DNA of 64,000 nucleotides from Thermomonas haemolytica (GTDB lineage: Bacteria > Pseudomonadota > Gammaproteobacteria > Xanthomonadales > Xanthomonadaceae), in the NCBI RefSeq assembly GCF_004346265.1, contig NZ_SMAP01000005.1, positions 120,815 through 184,814 on the forward strand, read 5' to 3'. The first letter of the stretch is position 1. Every line of letters begins with the position of its first letter. The position numbers were made by a program, and so were the translations under genes. This document shows, in pieces, positions 57,217 to 64,000 of the stretch. The notes beneath the pieces were generated by a model that saw nothing but the letters and a program-made list of their open reading frames with translations, searched no databases and was not told where the DNA came from.

Positions 57217-58881
57217 ATGCGCATCGCTCCGTTGGCCGTGGCCCTGGCCTTGACCCTGGCCGTCGCTTCCCCGCTGCACGCGCAGCAGGCCGAGCGCGCG
57301 GTATCCAAGCCGTTCCTGATCGACGACACCCGTGCGCCGCTGGCGGCACCGCTGGACCCGGCCCGGCTGGCGCGCTTCGATGCGTTCGTGGAAGCGGTGC
57401 AGAAGCAGTTCCAGGTGCCGGGCGTGGCGGTGGCGATCGTCAAGGACGGCCAGGTGGTGATGGAGCGCGGCTACGGCGTGCGCGAGCTGGGCAAGCCGGC
57501 GAAGGTGGACGCCCACACCATGTTCGCGATCGCCTCCAACACCAAGGCGTTCACCGCCGCCGCGCTGAACATGCTGCAGGACGACGGCAAGCTGAAGACC
57601 ACCGACCGCGTGATCGACCACCTGCCGTGGTTCCGCATGAGCGATCCGTACGTCACCCGCGAGATGCGCATCCGCGACCTGCTGGCGCACCGCAGCGGCC
57701 TGAGCCTGGGCGCCGGCGACCTGCTGTACTGGCCCACCACCACCTATTCCACCCGCGAGGTGGCGGAACGCCTGAAGGACGTGCCGTTGACCGGCGGCTT
57801 CCGCGAGCAGTACGCCTACGACAACATCCTGTTCGGGGTGGCCCAGCTGGTGATCGAGCAGGCCTCCGGGATGTCCTACAAGCAGTTCCTGCAGACCCGC
57901 ATCTGGCAGCCGCTGGGGATGACCGAGACCCGCTACAACAGCGACGACCTCAAGCCCGGCGACAACGTCGCGGTGGGCAACGCGCTGTACGACTTCAAGG
58001 ACCTGCGGCCGATTCCCAGCCCGACCAGCTGGCGCAACGTGTCCGGTGCCGGCGGCATCTATTCCAGCGTGCACGACCTGGCCAAGTGGATGAACCTGCA
58101 GCTGGCCGGTGGCGAGATTCCGGGTAGCGGCGGCAAGCGCCTGTTCTCGCAGGCCCGCCAGCGCGAGATGTGGACGATGCTGACCCCGATCCCGGTCGGC
58201 AAGCCGGCGGTGCCCGAGCTGGCCCCGGCGGTGCCCAATTTCTCCGGCTATGCGCAGGGCTGGTTCCTGTCCGATTACGCCGGCCACCGCCTGGTCTGGC
58301 ATACCGGCGGCTGGCCGGGGCAGGTGTCGCGGCTGACCCTGCTGCCGGACGCGCGCGTCGGCGTCGTGGTGCTGACCAGCGCCGAGGTCGGGGCCGCCTT
58401 CAACGCGATCACCTATGAAGCGCTGGACATGATGCTGGGCCAGGACGGCCACGACTGGCTGCGTGGCTACGCGGCGGCGCAGGCCAAGGCCCAGGGCAAT
58501 GCCGACGCGGACTGGCAGAAGCACGTCGCCGCGCGCGACGCCGCCAGCACGCCGTCGCTGCCGCTGGCGAAGTACGCCGCCACCTACCGCGACCCGTGGT
58601 ACGGCGACGTCATCATCCGCCAGGGCAAGAACGGGCTGGAGATGCAGTTCAGCAAGACCGCCGAGCTGCTTGGCGACCTCGAGCACTGGCAGCACGACAC
58701 CTTCATCGTGCGCTGGCGCGACCGCGGCCTGAACGCGGACGCGTTCGTGAACTTTGCGCTGGACCCGGACGGCCGCGTGCGCGAGCTGCGGATGGAGCCG
58801 GTGTCGCCGCTGACCGATTTCAGTTTCGACTTCCAGGACCTGCGGCTGGTGCCGGTGGATGCGGAAAGCGCCGGCCACTGA
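57217..58881 (+). CDS. Secreted serine hydrolase of the beta-lactamase/class C family
   Basis: A 554-residue protein with signal peptide (LALTLAVASPLHAQ). The hydrolase domain has SxxK in IASNTKAFTAAA (~residue 107), YxN in YAYDNILFG (~residue 204) and HTG in WHTGGWPGQ (~residue 367). A C-terminal lipocalin-like domain (DUF3471, about residues 450-550) follows. The family includes esterases, D-peptidases and class C beta-lactamases; a peptidase or esterase role is more likely than antibiotic resistance given the long C-terminal domain. GAGGAA (57203-57208) precedes the ATG. Confidence 0.9.
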   Translation: MRIAPLAVALALTLAVASPLHAQQAERAVSKPFLIDDTRAPLAAPLDPARLARFDAFVEAVQKQFQVPGVAVAIVKDGQVVMERGYGVRELGKPAKVDAHTMFAIASNTKAFTAAALNMLQDDGKLKTTDRVIDHLPWFRMSDPYVTREMRIRDLLAHRSGLSLGAGDLLYWPTTTYSTREVAERLKDVPLTGGFREQYAYDNILFGVAQLVIEQASGMSYKQFLQTRIWQPLGMTETRYNSDDLKPGDNVAVGNALYDFKDLRPIPSPTSWRNVSGAGGIYSSVHDLAKWMNLQLAGGEIPGSGGKRLFSQARQREMWTMLTPIPVGKPAVPELAPAVPNFSGYAQGWFLSDYAGHRLVWHTGGWPGQVSRLTLLPDARVGVVVLTSAEVGAAFNAITYEALDMMLGQDGHDWLRGYAAAQAKAQGNADADWQKHVAARDAASTPSLPLAKYAATYRDPWYGDVIIRQGKNGLEMQFSKTAELLGDLEHWQHDTFIVRWRDRGLNADAFVNFALDPDGRVRELRMEPVSPLTDFSFDFQDLRLVPVDAESAGH

Positions 58882-58893
58882 GCCGGCGGCCGT

Positions 58894-58915
58894 CCCGGCG
58901 GGGCTGCCCGCCGGG
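58894..58915. terminator. Hairpin between serine hydrolase and aminotransferase
   Basis: CCCGGCGGG (58894-58902) pairs with CCCGCCGGG (58907-58915) around GCTG, in the 67-base space between convergent genes. It lacks a U-tract but is stable enough to act on both sides. Confidence 0.55.
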
Positions 58916-58948
58916 GCTCGAGGCCCGCGCAGGCCCGATCAGACCCGC

Positions 58949-60208
58949 TCAGGCCACCGCGCTGGGGCGCTGCGCCTGCTCGGCGCGGCGCGCCAGCACG
59001 CGTTCGATCCGCGCGAACACCTCGCGCAGGACATCGGCTTCGGGCAGCAGGGTGACCCGGAAATGGTCGCGGTAGGGCACGTTGAAGCTGGTGCCCGGCA
59101 CGATCAGCACGTCTTCCTGCTCCAGCATTTCCAGCGCGAAGGCGTGGTCGTCGAAGTCGCGCGCCGCCGCGCCCACCACCCGCGGGAAGCCGTACAGCGC
59201 ACCCGCCGGCGGCACCAGCGCCAGGTGCTCGCTGGCCGCGCAGGATTCGATCAGCGCGCGCCGGGTCTCGTACAGCCGGCCGCCGGGGCGGACCAGTTCG
59301 CCGATGGTGTCGGCGCCGTGCAGCGCCTGCTCGATCGCGAACTGCCCGGGCACGTTCGCGCACAGGCGCAGCGCGCCCAGCAGGTCCATCGCGTGGTGGA
59401 AATCGCCGCAGGCCAGGGCGTCGCCGGACAGCACCGCCCAGCCGATGCGCCAGCCGCAGGCGCGGTGCACCTTCGACAGCCCGCCGAAGCTCAGGCAGGG
59501 CAGGTCGCCGGCCAGCGGCGCCACCGGCTGGAAGGTGGCGTCGTCGTACAGGATGCCGTCGTAGATCTCGTCCACCAGCAGCAGCAGGCGGTAGCGGCGC
59601 GCGATTTCCACGATCCGCTCCAGCAGCGCGCGCGGATAGCTGGCACCGGTGGGATTGTTGGGGTTGATCAGCACGATCGCGCGGGTGCGCGAGGACACCA
59701 GCGACTCGATCTGCTCGGGATCGGGCAAAAAGCCGTTGTCGCGGTCCAGCTTGTAATAGACCGGGCGGCCGTCGTTGAGGATGGTGGCCGCGCTCCACAG
59801 CGGGTAGTCGGGCGAGGGCACCAGCACTTCCTCACCGGGGTTCAGCAGCGCGCGCAGGGCGATGTCGATCAGCTCGGACACGCCGTTGCCCACGAATACC
59901 CGCTCCGGGCTGGCATTCGGCGTGCCGCGCGCCTTGTGGAACGCCGCGATCGCCTCGCGCGCCTCGGGCAGGCCCTGCTGGTGGGTATAGGGGTCGGTGC
60001 GCTGGATGTGATCGGCGATCGCGCGCTGCAAATGCTCCGGCGCGCGGAACCCGAACGCGCCGGGGTTGCCGATGTTGAGCTTGATCAGCTTGCGGCCCTG
60101 GGCCTCCAGCTCGCGCGCGCGGCGCGCCAGTTCGCCGCGGATCTCGTAGCGGACCTCGGTCAGGCGGGTGCGGGTGGCGATCTTGTGGCGGGGGTTGAAC
60201 GACGACAT
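58949..60208 (-). CDS. alaA: PLP-dependent aminotransferase, AlaA-like
   Basis: A 419-residue fold-type I aminotransferase. It starts FNPRHKIATRTRLTEVRYEIRG, typical of AlaA glutamate-pyruvate transaminases. LINPNNPTGASYPRALLE (~residue 175), LLVDEIYDGILYD and the PLP-binding Lys in SFGGLSKVHRACGWRIGW (~residue 245) follow. AlaA makes alanine from pyruvate and glutamate in the cytoplasm. The ATG at 60208 is in agreement with the family start. Divergent from rsgA, with 189 bases between. Confidence 0.92.
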   Translation of the reverse strand: MSSFNPRHKIATRTRLTEVRYEIRGELARRARELEAQGRKLIKLNIGNPGAFGFRAPEHLQRAIADHIQRTDPYTHQQGLPEAREAIAAFHKARGTPNASPERVFVGNGVSELIDIALRALLNPGEEVLVPSPDYPLWSAATILNDGRPVYYKLDRDNGFLPDPEQIESLVSSRTRAIVLINPNNPTGASYPRALLERIVEIARRYRLLLLVDEIYDGILYDDATFQPVAPLAGDLPCLSFGGLSKVHRACGWRIGWAVLSGDALACGDFHHAMDLLGALRLCANVPGQFAIEQALHGADTIGELVRPGGRLYETRRALIESCAASEHLALVPPAGALYGFPRVVGAAARDFDDHAFALEMLEQEDVLIVPGTSFNVPYRDHFRVTLLPEADVLREVFARIERVLARRAEQAQRPSAVA

Positions 60209-60397
60209 CGGCGGTGCGGGCGGGGAATGGAGCGGAAAGCCTAGCGGAAAACCCGCGGGAATACGGGGTCGGGCGGCCTGCGCCGCGCCTGCCGGGGTGC
60301 TGCTGCCGGCCGCCCCGCCCGGGTCGCGTTTCCCGCCGGTGGAAGGGAAGGCCTAGAATCCGGCGATGAATCCGGCGATGACCGCAACCCGCCCTGC

Positions 60398-61507
60398 ATG
60401 ACGCCGCCTGCCGCGCTCTCCGCGATCGGCTGGCGCTGGACGCCCGCCACCCTGCCGCCAGACTGGACGGCATTGATGGCATCGCACCCGCAGGCGCGCC
60501 CGGCGCGGATCGTGGAGCAGCACCGCAGCGGCTATCGGGTGGCCGAGGCGCCGGAGCAGGCGCAGCCGGCCGAATCGCTGCCGGAATGGCAGCGCGCCGG
60601 CAGCTACCGCAAGGGCGAGCTGGCGCCCGAGCAGCGCCCCGCGGTGGGCGACTGGGTGCTGGTGGAAGGCCATGCGCCGAAGTCGCTGCGGATCGTGGCG
60701 CTGCTGCCGCGGCGGTCGGCGATCAAGCGCGGCGCCGCCGGCGAGCATTACCGCCAGCAGGTGATCGCCGCCAACATCGACACCGCGTTCGTGGTCTGCG
60801 GGCTGGATGCCGATTTCAACCCGCGCCGGATCGAGCGCTACCTGCTGCTGGTGGCCGGTCACGGCGTGCAGCCGGTGGTGGTGCTGACCAAGGCGGACAA
60901 GGACGCCGCCGATCCCGAGACGGCGCGGGCCCAGCTCGGCGGTCTGGAGGTGCCGGTGCTGGCGCTGAACGCGAAGGACCCGGCCAGCGCGGCGCTGCTG
61001 CAGCCCTGGCTGCAGCCCGGGCATAGCGTGGTGCTGGTGGGCAGTTCCGGGGCCGGCAAGTCCACCCTCACCAACACCCTGCTCGGGATCGAGAAGATGA
61101 AGACTGGCGCAGTGCGCGCGCACGATGCGCGCGGCCGCCACACCACCACCCATCGTGCGCTGATCGCGCTGCCGTCCGGCGCCTGCCTGATCGACACGCC
61201 GGGGATGCGCGAACTCAAGCCGACCGGCGAGGAGGCCGTGGCCGAGAGCTTTTCCGACATCGAGGCGCTGGCCGCGCAGTGCCGCTTCCGTGATTGCCGG
61301 CATGCGCGCGAACCCGGTTGCGCGGTGCGCGCCGCGGTCGAGCGCGGCGAGCTGGACGGCCGCCGGGTGGCGAATTTCCTCAAGCTGTCGGCGGAAGTGG
61401 CCGGCGCCGCCGACCGCCTCGCGCAGCGGCTGGCGCAGAAAGCCGAGGCGCGCACGCCGGGCAAGCCCGCGCGCCGGCCGCCGGAGCGCCCGCATGGCCG
61501 GCGCTGA
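60398..61507 (+). CDS. rsgA: Ribosome small-subunit-dependent GTPase A
   Basis: A 369-residue circularly permuted GTPase. An N-terminal OB-fold (GELAPEQRPAVGDWVLVEGHA) precedes G4 in VLTKADK (~residue 166), then G1 GSSGAGKSTLTN (~residue 213), G2/G3 RGRHTTTHRAL and LIDTPGMREL. The C-terminal zinc-binding motif has Cys/His ligands in CRFRDCRHAREPGC. It helps 30S maturation near the decoding centre. TAGAAT at 60355-60360 may be its -10 box. The end overlaps the next gene by 14 bases. Confidence 0.95.
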   Translation: MTPPAALSAIGWRWTPATLPPDWTALMASHPQARPARIVEQHRSGYRVAEAPEQAQPAESLPEWQRAGSYRKGELAPEQRPAVGDWVLVEGHAPKSLRIVALLPRRSAIKRGAAGEHYRQQVIAANIDTAFVVCGLDADFNPRRIERYLLLVAGHGVQPVVVLTKADKDAADPETARAQLGGLEVPVLALNAKDPASAALLQPWLQPGHSVVLVGSSGAGKSTLTNTLLGIEKMKTGAVRAHDARGRHTTTHRALIALPSGACLIDTPGMRELKPTGEEAVAESFSDIEALAAQCRFRDCRHAREPGCAVRAAVERGELDGRRVANFLKLSAEVAGAADRLAQRLAQKAEARTPGKPARRPPERPHGRR

Positions 61508-62750
61508 CGCGATCGCCCACCACGCAGCGCTGGATGCGCGGCTGGCGCGGGCGGCCAAGCCGATCCGGCTGCTCAGCTTGGCCAGCTGGCCGGCCAGCGA
61601 GCAGCAGGCGTTCCTCGCCGGGTGGGCGCGCGGCAACCCGCAGCTGCCGCGGTACCAGTATCCGAGGCTGGATTTCGCAGAGGCACGGCGCGAGCTGTCG
61701 GCCATCGCCGCCGCCGCCGATCCCACCCATCCGCTCGGCCAGTACCTGGTCGAATCGGCGCAGGGCTGGGTGCTGGCGGCCGAGCTGCTGGAGCACCTAG
61801 GCACGCCGCAGGTGACCGACCTGTCGATCGCCCTGTTCGGCACCCCCGACCAGGCGCTGCCGGGCGGCGCCACCACCCGCGAGGCGGCCAACCACTTCCT
61901 GCGCGTGGCCGACGAGCTCGACCGCGAGCTGGTAGCCGACGCGCAGGAGGTGGAGGTCTCGGCCGAAGCCCTGGCACTGCGCCTGCAGTCCGCGCTGGAC
62001 GAGTTCTTCGGCGGCCGCGTGATCGCGGTGGAGCTGGACCCGGATCTGATCGCCAAGGCCGCCGCCGGCGCCAGCCGGATCCGCCTGCGCGCGGGCGCGG
62101 CGTTCTCCGACTACGACTACCAGCAGCTGCTGCAACACGAGGCCTACGTGCACTCGCTGACCGCGCTGAACGGCCAGCGCCAGCCCAACCTGCCCAGCCT
62201 GGCGCTGTCCTCGCCGCGGATCACCGCCACCCAGGAGGGGTTGGCGGTATTCGCCGAGCAGATCACCGGCAGCATCGATATCGAACGCCTCAAACGCGTC
62301 AGCCTGCGCATCGAGGCGGTGGCAATGGCGCTGGAAGGCGCCGACTTCGTGCAGGTGTTCCGCTATTTCCTCGAATCCGGGCAGAGCGAGGTGGAAAGCT
62401 TCACCTCCGCCCAGCGCGTGTTCCGCGGCGTGCCCACCACCGGCGGCGCGGCGTTCACCAAGGACACCGTGTACCTGCGCGGGCTGATCGGCGTGCACAC
62501 CTTCTTCCGCTGGGCGCTCAAGCAGGGCCGCCTGCGCCTGTGCCGGCGCCTGTTCGCCGGCAAGATGACCCTGGCCGACGTGCAGCGCTTCGAGCCGCTG
62601 TTCGACAGCGGCGACCTGCTGGAACCCACCTGGCTTCCGGCCTGGGTGGCGCGCGCCAGCGCCCTGGCGGGGATGCTCGCGTTTTCCTCGTTCGCCAGCC
62701 GCATCCGGCTGGAACAGCTGGGCACCGATGGCGGCGTGCTCGATGTTTAG
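61494..62750 (+). CDS. QEGLA-motif putative metallopeptidase (DUF1704)
   Basis: A 418-residue protein of the DUF1704/flavohemoglobin-expression-modulating QEGLA family, now linked to MATCAP-type carboxypeptidases. The HExxxH-like metal motif is in LLQHEAYVHSLTAL (~residue 216), and the characteristic TQEGLAVFAEQI with the third ligand Glu is at ~residue 247. Its substrate in bacteria is unknown. The ATG at 61494 overlaps rsgA. The stop (62748-62750) coincides with the cut end of an IS5-type remnant, so the original C-terminus might have been altered. Confidence 0.83.
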   Translation: MAGADAIAHHAALDARLARAAKPIRLLSLASWPASEQQAFLAGWARGNPQLPRYQYPRLDFAEARRELSAIAAAADPTHPLGQYLVESAQGWVLAAELLEHLGTPQVTDLSIALFGTPDQALPGGATTREAANHFLRVADELDRELVADAQEVEVSAEALALRLQSALDEFFGGRVIAVELDPDLIAKAAAGASRIRLRAGAAFSDYDYQQLLQHEAYVHSLTALNGQRQPNLPSLALSSPRITATQEGLAVFAEQITGSIDIERLKRVSLRIEAVAMALEGADFVQVFRYFLESGQSEVESFTSAQRVFRGVPTTGGAAFTKDTVYLRGLIGVHTFFRWALKQGRLRLCRRLFAGKMTLADVQRFEPLFDSGDLLEPTWLPAWVARASALAGMLAFSSFASRIRLEQLGTDGGVLDV

Positions 62751-62938
62751 GGTAATGCGGCGCGATCGGCGCCAGCAGCGCATGCCACAGCACCACCTGC
62801 TCGATCTCAATCAGAAACACCTTGCGCCGTGTCTGCTGGCGAAGCCCCCAGCGCTTCGGCGTCACCGAATCTCAGTGGCATCGATTGGTATCCCGATCGC
62901 GTTGTGCTACCGTCGCTGGCGGGGGAGTTCAGGTTTCC
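62747..62938 (-). pseudogene. Remnant of an IS5-family insertion sequence (transposase N-terminus)
   Basis: On the minus strand the ATG at 62881 starts PLRFGDAEALG and, after a frame change in a run of five G (62845-62849), continues LRQQTRRKVFLIEIEQVVL then WHALLAPIAPHYPK. This pattern (FGDAE...QTRRE-x-FL-x-EM-x-x-VVPW...EPHYPK) is the N-terminus of IS5-group transposases. The remnant stops near 62747, right at the preceding gene's stop. TTCAGGTTTCC (62928-62938), 47 bases before the start codon, reads as GGAAACCTGAA from the outside and looks like its left inverted repeat. The rest of the element is gone. Confidence 0.75.
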
Positions 62939-63020
62939 TTGAACAGGTTGGCGGGGACGCAGCCTCAAGTTTATGGCTGCCAGCTTGAATCGAGTGGGAA
63001 TTTTTATGGGACATGTGATT

Positions 63021-63965
63021 ATGAATTCCTTGGCTAGGCGAACTTTTATCGCGGCGGCGATTGCTTTTGCCGGACTATCGCATGCGGGAGATACTACTAC
63101 ATATCCCGCTGAATACTGGCGGCACATACAGCAAAGGAGCCTCATTCAGGCAGCCCAGGATCAGTTCGGGGATCGAGTTGATTTGAATTCTGGAAGTCTG
63201 GAGATCGTACAGACCGATGTGGTATTGCCGGGTATCGGTCCTGATATGCGAGTGGGCCGTCGTTATCGCCCTAGCGATGCTTATGGTGAAGGTCTGTTTC
63301 GATACTGGGATATTGATTTGCCTCATATCCATGGCACATTTTCTGCATCCGTTGGGTGGCCGGGTTGGGGTGCGAGGGGGGCGCGTTGTTCGCAGTTTTC
63401 CGCGCCCCCCGATGTCGTCGTTCAGGGTGGTTCTTTCAGCGCAGACGAGTATTGGAGTGGTAGCTTTCTTTATTTGCCCGGGGAAGGGGAGCAGGAATTG
63501 CTGGAAAGGGCGGGTGCGCCTGCCCCGAATGATGGGAAAGTTTATCCAGTTGTGACCAAATCTGGCAATGCCATACGCTGCGTCCCGCTTGCGCAAACGA
63601 GTGAGTCTAGCGCTGTTGGTGGTGAAGGTTTCGAAGTTGTAGATACGAAAGGCACTATTTACACTCTCAATCAATACGTGTCCCGCTATGAGCGCACTTT
63701 GAGTAAATCATATCCTGATCCGGTTTTGTCGTTGACGGCCGGCGCGGTTGGGTCGTCCGGATTTGGGCAGCTCGTGGAAAAAGAAAGTGCGAGCATCTAT
63801 AACTTTGGAAATGGCGGGAATCGGCAGTTGTCGGCAGGCTATAATCTGCCACGTAAAGAAATTTTGCTGTATCCAACAAGGGTGACGGATCGCTTTGGAA
63901 ACAGTGTCACCATTTCGCCGCTCGTGTCAACAGGCACGAAAAAGATTCTCCCGCTCCCGGGCTGA
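63021..63965 (+). CDS. RHS/YD-repeat-protein N-terminus, apparently truncated
   Basis: A 314-residue protein with signal peptide (RRTFIAAAIAFAGLSHAG). The sequence QDQFGDRVDLNSGSLEIVQTDVVLPG then DMRVGRRYRPSDAYGEG fits DUF6531-type N-termini of large RHS proteins, and VTDRFGNSVT near the end is where YD repeats usually begin. Instead it stops within 15 residues at TGA 63963-63965. Base composition is clearly more A/T-rich than all neighbouring genes, as in transferred rhs loci. ATGs at 62973, 63006 and 63021 are in frame; the last gives the best signal peptide. The final 35 bases of the window hold nothing recognisable. Confidence 0.7.
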   Translation: MNSLARRTFIAAAIAFAGLSHAGDTTTYPAEYWRHIQQRSLIQAAQDQFGDRVDLNSGSLEIVQTDVVLPGIGPDMRVGRRYRPSDAYGEGLFRYWDIDLPHIHGTFSASVGWPGWGARGARCSQFSAPPDVVVQGGSFSADEYWSGSFLYLPGEGEQELLERAGAPAPNDGKVYPVVTKSGNAIRCVPLAQTSESSAVGGEGFEVVDTKGTIYTLNQYVSRYERTLSKSYPDPVLSLTAGAVGSSGFGQLVEKESASIYNFGNGGNRQLSAGYNLPRKEILLYPTRVTDRFGNSVTISPLVSTGTKKILPLPG

Positions 63966-64000
63966 AGGTATCGCCTTGACCTGTCCACCGGCTTCCGTTG

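Noticed and set aside
57217..58881. Antibiotic-resistance beta-lactamase
   Set aside because: The SxxK/YxN/HTG triad is shared by esterases and D-peptidases, and the extra C-terminal domain is not found in true class C beta-lactamases.

Overview
The window is a continuous stretch of high-GC chromosome (coding third positions almost all G or C) from a member of the Xanthomonadaceae/Lysobacteraceae (Xanthomonas, Lysobacter, Luteimonas, Thermomonas group). The clearest markers are a fused aspartokinase/diaminopimelate decarboxylase, the MurL/MurD2 route for placing D-glutamate in peptidoglycan, and the order hemA / TPR protein-lolB-ispE-tRNA-Gln-prs-rplY-pth-ychF. I assign the family, not the genus. 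There are no rRNA genes, CRISPR arrays or intact insertion sequences, and no gene-free stretch exceeds 300 bases.

Layout. 1-8.2 kb: wrbA (cut by the edge), yihY, a TlpA-like lipoprotein, acylphosphatase, mntH, an XRE regulator-PPK2 pair, a GNAT enzyme, prfA and hemA. 8.3-15.2 kb: the lolB-ispE-tRNA-prs-rplY-pth-ychF block for envelope, isoprenoid, nucleotide and translation functions. 15.3-25.9 kb: two tandem PhzF paralogues, the overlapping lysAC-murL-murD2 operon (a palindromic repeat is read in frame inside murL), a dienelactone hydrolase, ispB, ssb and a thioesterase. 26-35 kb: two tandem NlpC/P60 peptidases, slyD, a D-amino-acid dehydrogenase, a phosphatase, folC, a double-SPOR protein, purF and a DUF455 protein. 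35-40.6 kb: lpxH, gltX and a zinc block (zur, ZnuD-like receptor, MerC-like protein, probable Zur operator), then the tiny THX protein. 40.8-49.5 kb: scattered histidine-utilisation genes hutI, hutG and hutU mixed with a dipeptidase, a CLC transporter, a phosphodiesterase and a FrnE-like protein. 49.6-62.7 kb: housekeeping and envelope genes including dbpA, gspA/gspB, alaA and rsgA. 62.7-64 kb: an IS5-family remnant and a more A/T-rich, apparently truncated RHS-type protein.

The most unusual structure is a pair of 153-bp elements (40657-40809 and 44621-44773). Each folds into five successive hairpins, has GGAA/TTCC-type ends and is flanked by its own 4-bp YTAR duplication (CTAA and CTAG). They look like a non-autonomous mobile family moved by an IS5-type transposase, and the second copy sits in the -10-like motif upstream of hutG. 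A different repeat, a pair of palindromes forming a large inverted repeat, lies inside the murL reading frame without breaking it.
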